The notes below the pieces were generated by a model. That model ran no database searches and was not told the origin of the DNA. It was given only the letters and a program-made list of their open reading frames with translations. From Ptychodera flava (lineage: Eukaryota; Hemichordata; Enteropneusta; Ptychoderidae): a stretch of 64,000 nt of DNA. Shown piece after piece: positions 47,613-58,409 of this stretch. The stretch spans positions 28,706,332-28,770,331 of the forward strand of contig NC_091944.1 of NCBI RefSeq assembly GCF_041260155.1. Reading direction: 5' to 3'. Positions within the stretch are counted from its first letter, which is position 1. Every line of letters begins with the position of its first letter. The translations under genes and the position numbers were made by a program.

Positions 47613-50600
47613 CGGTAAACAGGTACCGAAAAAACCTGATGACACCCAATGTTCTCATTTGTGTGCATACATTAATTAAACACATCATCAAATCTTACCT
47701 ATCAGATGACCGATGTTGTAAATTGCTGGACTAACAATGCCCATCAGAAACTGACATATTACAAACATAGAGAACGTCGTCGCTAGATACATTAATAGGT
47801 TGAAGATCAAGGCGATAATTAAGGTGAAGAAGTACGTTGGTTTTCTCCCATATCTGCAAGTCAAGCAAGGGGTTTATGATAGGTCAATATCATTGCTTAT
47901 GGTTTTATGGAAAAGGTGTGTTGCTTTTAGTTATTTCGGCACCACATGGTTGTCTGCCAGGATCTTACCTTTCCAGTGTCATTCTGATGAAAGGTAAATA
48001 AATTTGGTATTAAAATAGCAACTAAAGATGTTGAAGCCATGGCGCTGGCTCGGTCTTCGTTCTTAACATGAACTATCCTACGAGCAGAAGCACAGAAGTG
48101 TCTCTGTAATGAGATTAGTCCACGAAAGATAAAGACGCACGTGATTTTTATACAGTTGTACGTTCACTTTGTTGGAAAAGAAAGGATGCAACCTTGGAAC
48201 ATGCATGCTAACAAATTATTTGTCACCTTTGAAATTCACGGGATTGTGCAAATAGACCATGTGACAGTTAAGCAGTGTCAATTAATGCTTACTTGCTATG
48301 GCCCTTTTTCAAGCTTATTCCCTGTATCAATCTCGATTTTCTTTGTGACTTTGGTATACAAATACATATACAAACATTTACAAAATAAAATGTCGAGCAT
48401 TGCTCTTCAGTGCGTCAAGAACTGGCGGCAAATACTTACGCGTCACTCAGGGGACCGAAGATTAAAGATCCGAATATACCTGCAAAAGCATATGTTGACT
48501 TAGGCAACTGTTGCAACCAAAATCTGTCGCACACTAAGTTAAACTGTGAAAAGATCCAAAACCACAAATACATTACACAATGAAATTATGCCGTGGACTT
48601 CTTCTTATTTAGGGTTTCGAGACCATTGGTTCAAAAGCCTCTTGTGATTGTTCTGTTTTTTATTCTCCTTCTTCTTCCGCCTCCTAACTGCAACTGCCAC
48701 GAGACTGTAAATTTGGCACATAGGTAACATTCCGAGCAAGTAATTTTTTGATCATATGACCATAACAATAGGTCACATGATCCCGCGGCCATTTTGAATT
48801 TACACTTTAAAATTGACCTCATTTGCATAAAAATTATTCAACATAATTCTGTCCTAAATTTTTGCAGACAATGTGCCAGGCTCGTTCATGCCAAATATCA
48901 AGGTCATAGGCCCAGCCGGTTTTGAGAAGAAGATTTTTCAAGTATTATTTTTTCACATTTGCAGTGACCTTTGACCTTTCCTATGTCTGTGTTATTCTGG
49001 TCTATGTAAGAGTCCTGGAATGCTAATGTCTATTGGATAAAGACCAGTAGGGAACCAAATTGCACACCACACTTTCGGGGATACTACTTGACCTTTGACC
49101 TTCCTGCAACTCATTTATAATGCAAATATTTAATTCAGGGCTGGCCAATAGAGCTAGGAGTCCGATTTTTGGTACATTAGGATAACTATTGGATCAAAGT
49201 TCTTTGACAAAACGTCACATGACCAGCCACTTCCTGTATCTATCTAATTATGCACATACCTAATTCTGAGCTCAATTATAGAGCCAGACTTCTGATTTTT
49301 GGTACACAGGAATAACTATGAGATACAATTTTTTGACGAAATATCACGTGAACTCGATGACCTTTGACCCCAAATATACATATATGTCCATTATTCAGTA
49401 ACCACAAGTGCTACAATCTTCATCTTTGCTATGATCGGAGACCTTATGATGCAACATCCTGTACAACATTAAATATGCACATATCTAATTCTCGGTATGC
49501 CAATAGAGGTAGAGTCTGATTTTTGGTATATAGAGATTACTATAGTATGGAATTTATTTTGACAAAATGTTACATGACGTCGATAATCTTTGACGTCCAA
49601 TATACATATTTGTCCATAACTTAGTAACCACAAGTGCTACACCCTTTACATTTGGTATGATGGGACACCTTGTGACAACACAACCTGTACCTGATTAATT
49701 ATGCACATATCTAATTCTGGGCAAGCCAATAGAGCTAGAGGTCTGATTTTTGGTATATAGGATTACTTATGGTATAGAATTCTTTTGACAAAATGTCATA
49801 TGACCTCGATGACCTTTGACCTCTAATATACATATATATCTATAACTCAGTAACCACATGTGCTACACCATTCGTATTTGGTGTTTTGTACATATCTAAT
49901 TCTGGGCAGGCCAATGAAGCTAGAGGTCTGATTTTTGGTATATTGGGATAACTATGGGATACAATTTTTTTTATGAAATGTCACGTGCCCTCGATGACCT
50001 TTGACCTCAATTGTACGAATTTACCCATAGCTTTTCATCTTTTTGTTTATCTATTTCTCTTATTGCCCTTGTGCATCAAAATGTCTCGAAACCCGGTCAT
50101 TGCTGCTTTGCAGCTATATTTTAACTTTTGGTACAGTTCCCGCAAAGTCATTGACAAGCCTCTGTCTCGTCAGTCGGAAAAGTGAAATTTTCAACCAACG
50201 TTACCCGAAAACCTCGGTAAGAATGTTTCACTGCTATTACCCGGATGTGAAATTTTTGACGCTTAAGAAACACTTCAAATTCTACGATAAAATCGCCATG
50301 TCCTCTTTTGTAAGATGTTACTTTCGACCCACTCTGTTTCCCCTAATACTTGCTTTCCTTTCTCATTTTCTTCATCTAGAGTCGATATACTACTAACACT
50401 TATGTTGATAATTACGAATCTTTAAGTAATTTTTAAAGCTACTCAAACCGTGATCAAGGACCTTTTAGCTTTATTTTTGTAATCCAGAATATAATGCAGG
50501 AATGACGCTGAGATTGTTTGACCAAGGATTTGTATTTTGTATCGAAAATTGCTCGGGACTCCATGTAAACACTATAACTTGTTTATAATTCTCATATGTA

Positions 50601-51992
50601 CTCTTCGTTTCTATGGTTTTCAAAGTGAGCCCATATGCTCACAAGACGATATCTTAGGTTTGAGGGAGTTCCAAAATACTTTTTGAGGCGCGGGCTTTCT
50701 TCCTGGCTGCGGATTCCGCTGGACGATATAGAGTCATCAAAAACTTACCATTATCGTTAAAGGCAGGGCGCGTTCTGTCTGCTACTATACGTATGGGACC
50801 AATAAAACATATTCCATCGTCCGTTGAGCAAAAAACTTTAAAGTGGCGACTGCACCAAAATTGGTGACCGCTGCCGAAGCAGCTTCATATAAAACAATGG
50901 GACGCAATTAATGATTCGAAAGCTACAAATACTAGTGAACTATGAACATGCATCAAATGCTGAATTCGCTTCATATTTTTTCGAAATTCATAACCAAATA
51001 ATTGAATTGACTTCTTTGAAGAACGAAAGTTGCGCAGTCGCAGACGGGAGGATCACGATCTGTAAAATATTTATATACGCGCACGGGATCATAAGCGGTA
51101 TCGATGTCCCTTGTGTAGGTCTGGAATTTATCGTTCATTTCCCTCTGTTGTCAATATGTTTAGATCTCTGCTGATTATAAGTTAAAATTAACCTTTTGAG
51201 TGCAGTAATTGTTCCCACCAAAATTTAGTGCAATATCTTTACCAATTTTTATTATTTTTTCTGTAATTTTTTGATAATTTTGGACAAAATGGACATAACC
51301 TTTCATTGGCTACAGTTTGTTATCAAAATTTTGACAAAAATCTGAAAACAAATCATTGGAGTATATTTTCTAAAGGTGACAAAAATTGACTTTCCCTTGG
51401 CGCTCAAAGGGCCAAACTTGGTACACGTGTATTTTAGTTGTGGGCTGTACTAATAGATTCCGTAGTTCTTTTGAGGTAAAAAGCTTTATATCAATAGAGT
51501 ATGGCAAGAATAATCTGAAGCACAGTCACTCGGTTTTGTGGGGTGGCTGTGTCTGAATACTATTAAAAATGGTAAATTATATCAACTTACCTCCATCACC
51601 AAGGTGTTCGAAACTGACGATCTATCGAAAACCCAGCTGTGATCACATGGGTGAACACCCATTGCCACGAAGCTCGACCTATTAGACGCTGTACCATTGG
51701 CAAGATAACTATCAAATATCATTGATTCATTCATGTTGTACATGTGACAGGAATCCCAGGTGGTCTGGTTTTCATGATGTGTTCTGGGAATGGTGGCTCG
51801 TTTTAACGGAGAGTCAAGTTCATAGGTTTGGTTTGAATACACCCGACAGTAATGGTCGCTGGTCATTGTAAAGAAGACGTTGACCAGACCGAACAACGTT
51901 TGAAGCACAAAAGTAAAACTTATTAAGACCAGTATGAGTTTCTGGTACCTCCCAGTATCACCTACTGTGTGAAGTATATCCTCCACAGACAT
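30680..51992 (-). CDS. SLC22-type organic ion transporter, intact 10-exon gene (copy D)
   Basis: Predicted membrane transporter of 557 residues. Exons in reading order: 51591-51992, 48440-48543, 47699-47853, 46933-47104, 45226-45358, 36214-36311, 35697-35911, 32149-32257, 31832-32035, 30680-30761 (1674 nt, all GT/AG). Phases are the same as in B. Exon 6 has two more codons than B (it begins EEEDN) and exon 7 two more, between TM7 and TM8. Landmarks: MSVEDILHTVGD, glycosylation sequons in loop 1, LVCDRFWL, GPLSDA-YGRKP, YYW-ILDESPRW, YLPRRW, SAELYPTEVR, LLLPET, and tail SRLLEERRHPGQ. TM11 has Tyr475 where OCTs carry Asp and OATs/OCTNs Arg. The introns have absorbed a DIRS, Penelope, Helitron-like and L2 insertions, yet every exon and splice site is preserved. 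I see no break. Confidence 0.92.
33255..35580 (-). mobile_element. L2-like LINE in D intron 7
   Basis: Minus-strand fragments, in order: the end of an endonuclease (IVSDFNLQIYG, then a stretch resembling the region after GDFN), the linker (KQQRKSAERKWRTTYLEVHL), RT motif A (VLGLSGAFDNVDHKLS), motif C (HYADDNQLYLSLS) and the C-terminal signature (RNAAARIITGTRKF, then LNWLPVLLRIDYKILLLTFK). They lie in several frames, so the copy is decayed. The 3' end is a TGAT/ATCA microsatellite at 33255-33285. The homologous intron of E (60287-61136) lacks the element, which supports the boundaries. Confidence 0.88.
36093..36171. repeat. (TA)n microsatellite in D intron 6
   Basis: About 80 bp of pure TA repeats, about 40 nt downstream of the exon 6 donor in transcript order. 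Confidence 0.97.
36397..36471. repeat. (CATA)n microsatellite beside the DIRS element
   Basis: About 75 bp of CATA repeats ending roughly 15 bp before the left end of the DIRS element. Confidence 0.97.
36505..36618 (+). repeat. Left inverted terminal repeat of the DIRS element
   Basis: Reverse complement of 41113-41226. The sequence outside the shared part differs between the two ends, as is usual for DIRS. Confidence 0.9.
40846..40954 (+). repeat. Internal complementary region of the DIRS element
   Basis: Its left half is complementary to the outer left end (from 36486) and its right half to the outer right end (to 41285). The two halves meet at the point corresponding to joined element ends, which fixes the element boundaries. 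Confidence 0.9.
41113..41226 (-). repeat. Right inverted terminal repeat of the DIRS element
   Basis: Inverted copy of the left arm; followed by about 60 bp of end-specific sequence to 41285. Confidence 0.9.
41905..42165 (-). mobile_element. Terminal fragment of a second Penelope-like element nested in the first
   Basis: The RT homology of the host element stops after GKVSKQ and resumes at NQWRN. The ~260 bp between include, on the minus strand, CTGAAGA, a 6-bp helix (GGCAAC/GTTGCC) and GAAAC (42044-42081), the typical signature of Penelope terminal repeats. Boundaries are approximate. Confidence 0.6.
42044..42081 (-). ncRNA. Hammerhead-ribozyme-like motif in Penelope terminal repeat
   Basis: Minus strand: CTGAAGA core, one extra A, helix II GGCAAC/GTTGCC with a 6-nt loop, GAAA, a 2-bp helix III (AC/GU) closed by GUCG, and GUA as possible cleavage triplet. 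Helix I is not evident, so activity is doubtful. Confidence 0.5.
43857..43945. repeat. (TATG)n microsatellite in D intron 5
   Basis: About 85 bp of TATG repeats ending in a GTGTG interruption. The rest of 43621-45225 is AT-rich intron with no gene seen. Confidence 0.97.
45650..46720 (+). mobile_element. Helitron-like non-autonomous element with tandem core repeats
   Basis: About five ~148-bp tandem units (45650-46345). Each contains forms of AGCAAGTTTCGTCAA, TATATCCCTAATTAGGAAAG, ATATGCAAAT and AATGACTTT. A shared 3' segment ends GTTTTTGAGATATCGGGCC, then comes a (GACA)n tract (46612-46674) and a 10-bp perfect hairpin (46693-46718) ending at CTAA. Core repeats plus tetranucleotide tract plus terminal hairpin with a CTRR end is the layout of 'pearl'/HINE-type non-autonomous Helitrons of marine invertebrates. 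The 5' end was not located. It lies in D intron 4. Confidence 0.65.
46693..46718. repeat. Terminal hairpin of the Helitron-like element
   Basis: AGCTCACGTG and CACGTGAGCT pair perfectly across a 6-nt loop. CTAA overlaps the 3' side of the stem. Confidence 0.85.
47534..47611. repeat. (TA)n microsatellite in D intron 3
   Basis: About 78 bp of pure TA repeats. Confidence 0.97.
48965..50007 (+). repeat. Diverged tandem array (~230-bp period) carrying DR1-type motifs, D intron 1
   Basis: The phrase TAATTCTGGGCARGCCAATA followed by CTGATTTTTGGTATA recurs near 49131, 49263, 49489, 49719 and 49897 (spacing about 226-230 bp in the complete units, shorter in two). Units or their flank contain TGACCTTTGACCT, the reverse complement of AGGTCAAAGGTCA, at 48965, 49089, 49810 and 49995, with a one-base variant at 49358 and a decayed one near 49579. 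Confidence 0.8.
50030..51590. other. Remainder of D intron 1
   Basis: AT-rich intron. No element, RNA gene or further exon could be supported. Confidence 0.4.
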
Positions 51993-52690
51993 CCTAAGGC
52001 CACGTGAATATAATATGGACTATACACGCTGCACTGTTTGACTGCAATGGCCTCTTTTTCTGACAATAAGCCAGAAAATTTAGATGCTATGGTAGTCAAG
52101 ATTAGGCTCAACATTTATCCATATATGCAACGCAGTACCTATTTACATGTATGTGCATATCAATACCGATGACTAAAATTCAGTCGAGGCCAAATACATA
52201 TGGTAATAATAGACATGATGTGAGTGTAAGGTTATAGAATACACTAGCATTAATTAGTTCGCGGGGAAAGTTGCCAGATCAACACGATATTCTCTGACGT
52301 GCTGACAAACTGGGGCCGATTTACAGTCCTTATTTCCCGCGGTACCACAATTCAAGGCCAGTCTCGCCTGAAATCTAAACTGGCATTCAGATTCTAAGGC
52401 TCAAAGTCTTGCATCGGAACAAACTGAAAGTGACAAAAAGAGAGACAAAAGACAACGTCATGTAAGAGTACGATGTGGTTTGAGGAAAGTCGTATATCAG
52501 TATGTTGCCACGTTGCTTATTATTGCACATAAAAAACACCTCTTTACACGGCATCAGAACAACATCGAGAAAGTTCATATTTTCTGCGTAAGTAAACAAT
52601 TGTGCCACGGTGTCGGGAAATATTTAGGAATGATCGGCGCTAATTTGCACGAAACGTCACAATATGAATGATAATATATCACTTTCAAAG
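51993..52690 (-). promoter_or_regulatory. Conserved 5' block of copy D
   Basis: Minus-strand counterpart of the block upstream of C (22565-23067), with the ATCATGTCTATTATTACC phrase ending near 52221, about 230 bp from the ATG. The most proximal ~150 bp are less similar between C and D than the distal blocks, which argues that the distal part may be selected. No certain TATA box or initiator is called. Confidence 0.45.
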
Positions 52691-53949
52691 TATTTTTAAT
52701 GTTAAAAATAAACGTTGTGACTGTCAACAGGATATTGGCTCTGCACTGACTTGCTTTGATGTTCAATGATCCATAGATGCCATTTTGTTAACATATGAGT
52801 AACACGCTATAATTATCGTTTTCCTATAAATATACGATATACGAATCGGATTTTCGTAATTCCAGTCGCTTAAAACTTTACAAGCATTTTGGGTGAATGA
52901 TAGCATACGCTCCTACCATTCATACCTCAGTGCCATCAGGCGTTGGAAACAATTTTTGACAGCATTGGGCAAGTACCCTTTTTTCAAGAACAATGATAAT
53001 TAAGAAAAAAGAGCTTCCCTTTTCCGTACTTTTTGGAAGACGTTTTGATACCGTGTCGCCTGAGAGTGACACTTTCGGGAGTTGATAAATAAACTTCAAA
53101 TTCAAAGTGATTCGCCAGAATCGATCGATAAATCGTACGCAAAGTGTCATTACTGGAAATGTATACCATTGTCTTTGTGATCCTATTGAACAAAGAGCGT
53201 TCGTAAACTGCTGAAGCTGAATTGGTAGAAAATGGAACCTCGTGTTAATCTATCATGTAAAATATGACACTGTAACTTTCGATTAAAACATACACTTGTC
53301 TCCATGTTACTATGTAACTAACATATTTTACATAAGATAGGTATATAACCATGGTATTAAAAACAACATTGAACAAAACATATATACGACAATGTAGAAC
53401 CTTGACCTATGAGACAATAAAAACAGAAACAATAGAGACAATAGAAAAAGTAATTGTTTTATTCTGAACAATACAAAATAGGATGCTACATAAAACAAAG
53501 CTGGTCGTGATAGTAATTGACTACTGGTGTCACAATGACATATAGCTTGCAATATTTGTGTTGAAACGCTATCATGATCTAAACTTTCAATATGAAAATT
53601 ACAGCCGAGGTTTACAAGCTATATCTATACAAATGTTATTTAATAGACTCTTTGTAATAGTCTCAGCCGTCAATAATGTACTAGTGTAAATAATTGTTTC
53701 ACCCTGAGCTATATATCCCAGATATTTTTAAGGGACTAAGCCCTTCTTCTTCATTGGGTCCACTGCAAAGACTAATCTCGAACTGCCACTGTAAAGTTCA
53801 AAACTCTGTACATCTTTGTATGACAAAAGATTGATCACCTAACAATTATGTATTAGTTTTTGTTACATGGCCAACTACCATGGTGCCCTCTAGTGGGGAT
53901 GGCAGCCTACTGTTTTCTGTTAATTCCGTTATCTATAATGTCTAGTTTC
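52691..53949. other. Intergenic, upstream of D
   Basis: No gene or recognisable element. AT-rich. Confidence 0.35.
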
Positions 53950-54345
53950 TTAATCCAAAATGATTCTCTTAATTGCCTGTAAATTTTATTATTTTTGTGC
54001 TGTTTTTCTATGCCTGTCACTCGGAAGTTATTCATTGTATGGGGCTTCGCGCTAAAGTGTATTGGTACAGGTTCAGTTTGGTTGTTTTTTCTGATAAGTG
54101 ATAGATGGTTCTGTATACGTTTGTACAGAGTGTCACCTGTTTCTCCTCTGTAGACTATTTTTTACACAAGCTACATGAAATTGCGTACACAAGGTCGGTG
54201 GATTTGCAGTTGATGTGGTGGCTTATATTGAAACACCAGTTGTAGTGTTACAATGGCTTATATTGTAACACTTATATTGACGCTACGTTTCGAAAACAGG
54301 GTTTTCTTCATCAGTCGCTTTAAATTCAGTTTTGATCGATGAGAC
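53950..54345 (-). mobile_element. Penelope-like remnant: GIY-YIG endonuclease piece and terminal signature
   Basis: On the minus strand, about 54215-53960 translates with CKSTDLVYAISCSLC, VTLCTNVYRT and LYQYTLARSP, matching the C-x2-C and GIY-YIG region of Penelope-like elements. It contains stops and a frame change, so only a fossil fragment remains. Just before it in transcript order lies the hammerhead-like motif at 54279-54314. Confidence 0.65.
54279..54314 (-). ncRNA. Hammerhead-ribozyme-like motif
   Basis: Minus strand: canonical CTGATGA, one extra A, helix II GAAAAC/GTTTTC with a 3-nt loop, GAAA, helix III ACG/CGT with a UAG loop, and GUC cleavage triplet. All core nucleotides match the hammerhead consensus. 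Helix I is not obvious from flanking bases. Confidence 0.6.
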
Positions 54346-54549
54346 GTGTAGAATGATTTTATGTGTTAATATGCTGTTCCATAGAAGTTTGTTGTTTAAG
54401 TTGGGAAGCTAGAATGTCTACTAGTACGGTTCGGTCTTGTTGTGTTTGTGTATGCTCATGTGAATCGGAGTTCGAGTCAGTGAAAGAGAACTCTCGTGCC
54501 AAAGGTGATGTAAGCAATTTGGCATGGCATACGACTCAATATTGAATGA

Positions 54550-55740
54550 ATGAGTAGCTCTTCCGTTTTGTCATCGTTTAATATTAACTTGTTTGAGTCA
54601 TCAAAAGCTTGAGGTCATATACTACCTTTCCATAATATTGGCTGAAGACTGGGTGTTAGATGGTGCAAAAGGTAAGTACAATTGATTGCCATCTGCATAT
54701 AGATGGAATTTTAGGTTGTGTAGTCTAATAAGCTGACCGAGAGGGACTATGTAAGAACGGATCCTTGTGGAACACCAGATTTAAGAAGTTGTGATGCAGA
54801 TAGTATGCAATTTATATTCACGGAGTTATAGGGATTTGTGATATACGAAGTGAAGTATTTCAATGGGACATTGAAATACCAAGGCCAGAGGCCGTTGAAA
54901 GAAGAATGGCGTTATCAATTGTGTAGAAAGCAACTGACAGATGTAGCCGAGAAGAACATGCTTGCCTGTGTCGAGTGAAATGCATATATCATCATGGACT
55001 TTGAGGAGAGCTTTTTCCGTACGATGGAATTTCCTATAGGCTGATTGTAGTGGTTCAAGTAGCGCATGCTCAGATAGGTATGAACTTAGTCGTCCGGCAA
55101 CAACTTTCTGTAGGATTTTAGAGAAAAATGTTAGGTTGTATAGACCGATCGATAGTTTTTGAAATTACACTGCAGTGAAGTGATGCTTTCTTTAGTATGG
55201 GTGTGACCATAGCTGATTTGAACGAATCTGGGTCAACGCCTTACTGAAGTGATGCATTGATGATTCCAGGCAGGTTCTTGACAGTTTCAGCACACATTGT
55301 CTCACGCGTGAAGTTGGAATAGGATCAAGCATGCAAGATTTAGGTGACGAAGTGGCAATAATGTGTTGTATCTGTTCTTGATTAATGTCTTGAAATTCGT
55401 TGAATGTGTTGCCGATTTCTATGTGAATGTCAGGCACATTATCGGATGGACCAGATAGATTCAGGATAGAGTGTATGTTTTTGATATTACTGATAAAAGA
55501 ACTTCGAAACTGTTCAGCGAGGTCTCTGGATGTGTAATGAGATGGTAGGATTTTCTTGTTCAAAGTACAAGACAGTGCAGAGAAAATCTTGAACAATGAT
55601 CGTTGATCGTTGACATTTTCTTCGACCAGATTAGTGTAGTATGTTATCTTTGATTGTCTAATAAGCTGAATAACTTTTCTGCAGCTCCTAACATATTTGA
55701 AGATGAACCTACAGCTCCTTCTTGCGCCATATTAGTTCAG
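54550..55740 (-). mobile_element. L2-like LINE fragment
   Basis: The minus-strand frame 55596-55192 holds the segment before RT motif 1, with ATSSPKSCMLDPIPTSRVRQ typical of L2. Beyond it decayed RT pieces follow: a GVPQGSVL-like stretch near 54760 and an ADGNQLYLPF-like stretch near 54690, in place of YADDTQLYLSF. The copy is truncated at both ends and frame-broken. Confidence 0.8.
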
Positions 55741-57479
55741 CTGATCTCATAGTGCACGACATGAAACACTAGTCAAGTTGATGTCGAATACCACTTAATG
55801 AGATCCTCTTAATTACATTACCGTTAGTCCGGGGAGTTTACTCGCGCGCAAGCACAGGGCCCTTTGGAATTCGGTGCACTTAACCTTAATTTTTCTAGAC
55901 GATTGTGATCATGTAAACCGCGATATGAGATGTCAGTTACTTTATCCGTTTCTAGGGGTACTGATAAACTTGAACATCTTAGTGTTCTGCCAAATGTCTT
56001 TACAGCCTCTTGTATGTAAGCATCATCTTGTCAAATCATCACTTGTTACACTGACTGTCATATTAAAGAAGAACAGCTCTCGTTCTCTACTTCTGCATCG
56101 GCAAGCTGAAATGTCAGTGTGACTGTTCACAAGCCATGGCATCAACACTTTGATAAATATGAACAAGTATTTTCCCTCAGCTTGACCAATATAGTAATTA
56201 ACGCATAACTCCAGAAAAAAGAGTGTGCCGGTTATTGTCTGAAGAGAACATTGTTTTGGTGACTCTCCCATGGCCACACTTAACTACTTTCGGCATTCGG
56301 CCGTCATACCCATTTGAATTGGTTATTGCCAAAACTGTAAATACAGAAGATGAATAGGCCTACATTGAACAAGTTACCTGGTATCGGGGCCGATAGTGCC
56401 CGTCTACCAGCGCTAGAGTCTGTGTGTTTTGAGAATTACATAGCTATTTCCCGAGATACAAGGTCGTGAAAATTATTACCTTCAAGTGCAGGGAATGACG
56501 ACACGCCACACAGCCCTCGGAAAGGGTCTGCTACATTTTCCAGCGATGCAGCACAGTGGAAATTGCTAATTAGAATTATAAATGACTCGTGGTTATTTTT
56601 ACTAGGTTATGAGAAATACGCTATTTTGTTTCAGTCATCATTAATAAACACGATTATTTTGTAGACTTAGCACACACATTTCAATACTTACACTCCGTAA
56701 AACAGCAAAAAGGGTTATTTCGATGTTGTGAAATTCAAAATTACCATGAATGCAATTCTGTGAGATAAAAAATCAAGCACTTCCTTATCTGAAAACTCAT
56801 TCATTTACGATAATTCCGACAGTTTTGCGGTTTGTAATATTCTCTTTGCGTTCCCTTTCGTTCTATGTCTACTTTAGACTTCATAAGACTAAGAATATTT
56901 CCGACATGTTAGGTAGTATGTTTAACCTGTTTGTGTTCTACTACCGAAATCTTGTCAAAATGCCTAGTTTTCAACTTTTAAATGAAAGCTAGGTGTGTGT
57001 GTGATGTTAATATAGTTGAAAAATTCTCAATCGGACTAGAATTAACCTGTCAACAATAATTACAATAACACGTGATAGCAAGGGTAAGATCAGTAATTGT
57101 TGGAAGCTTAAGCTAGATTGCGCCCAACGAACAGACATGTGGACCCTCACAAACTTTTCCAAACCTCTTTTGATCAACAAATTGTAAGGGTTTATTTTAA
57201 GCTCTTGCCGTAAGAAAACCTTTTATCTTCTTAGTATTTCCGAAATCGACAGCGTTATTTTTTATGAAAAGAGTTTACACCGGGATGGCCGCCATTTGAA
57301 TTTCAAATATCTGTAAATCTTGGGTAATTTGTTTCTCCAGCAACAAATTTTGCACGGTGACCCCGATTTTTATTATTGATTTTGCAAGAGAATCGTCGAA
57401 AGATTCCTTGAGCAAAGTTTGAGCAAAAGTTTAAGTCTTCCACTTTCGAGACGCATACCTTGGACGGTAATACAGATGA
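55741..57479. other. Intergenic between L2 fragment and the E 3' flank
   Basis: No gene recognised. Homology to the D 3' flank starts around 57480. Confidence 0.35.
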
Positions 57480-58409
57480 CGCGTGTTCTAAAGGCGAGGG
57501 TAGCATCGATCTTACCTTACCGAGCAAAAACCCGTGCTTACTGTACTACTATAGTAAACTGTCCTCTAATTCACCTGGAGGTAACCCCGTGCCACATATC
57601 CAGCCAATGCAGGCTGCGATTCGGTAATGCGCAGAAACGACGAGCAGTATGCCATAATGTAGTAGCGATGCGATGGTGGGCTATATCAGTGCATGCGACA
57701 GGGTTTAGCACGCAAGTCATCTTTTATCACTTTTTATTTGTGTATCTCGTGAGTCTTAACCAATCACAATAGTTAGTTAGACGTGAGGTGTAATAGATAA
57801 CAATGCATGATAGCAAGGACAATATCACAATCAGTTTAAGGTCCAAGGGACGGTTCTCATGACCAGAATATCAATGATCGGTTAGGGTACCATAAATATT
57901 GAGGTCATGAACAGTAGCCGGAGAGCGGGCAAGTTGTTGTCATATAAATCTAGCCATCATGTGTTTTTGATTTTATTACATCGAAGATACACACAATGTG
58001 AAGAAGTCACACTTCCATGAAATAAATGAGAATAATTTAATAAAAAGGTTCAATTGGATCGGAAAAACAAAGATGATTCAAAGTCTTATAATCTATTTGC
58101 ATCTTTTCTTTCACTTATGCAATGACCTAAATGTATATGGTAACAGTTTCCGATAAACGTAGGGTAGTTCTCGTGCAGTAGAGACGGATGAACTCTGAGT
58201 GCAGTCGTCTTTAATAGTCACTTGGTCTGTCATGTCACTTGCAGATGTCAACGTTTCTGCAATCTACTTATTTTTCTCAAATGACATATCCCTGACATGA
58301 TATCTGACTCTATATTCGTTAAGATTTTTTTCAAAATCACTCCGAAGATAAACCGTCCTATACAGCTCTACCAATCGAGCTGGATATTCCCCGACACTCA
58401 ATGCTGAAC
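57480..58409. other. 3' flank of E, paralogous to the 3' flank of D
   Basis: Counterpart of 29450-30679. Shared phrases include AGGCGAGGGTA, CCAGCCAATGCA and GGGACGGTTCTC; no element interrupts it here. Confidence 0.6.

Noticed and set aside
48631-48828. Short minus-strand frame upstream of D exon 2 as an extra exon
   Set aside because: Not needed for phase, and absent from the B and C gene structures.
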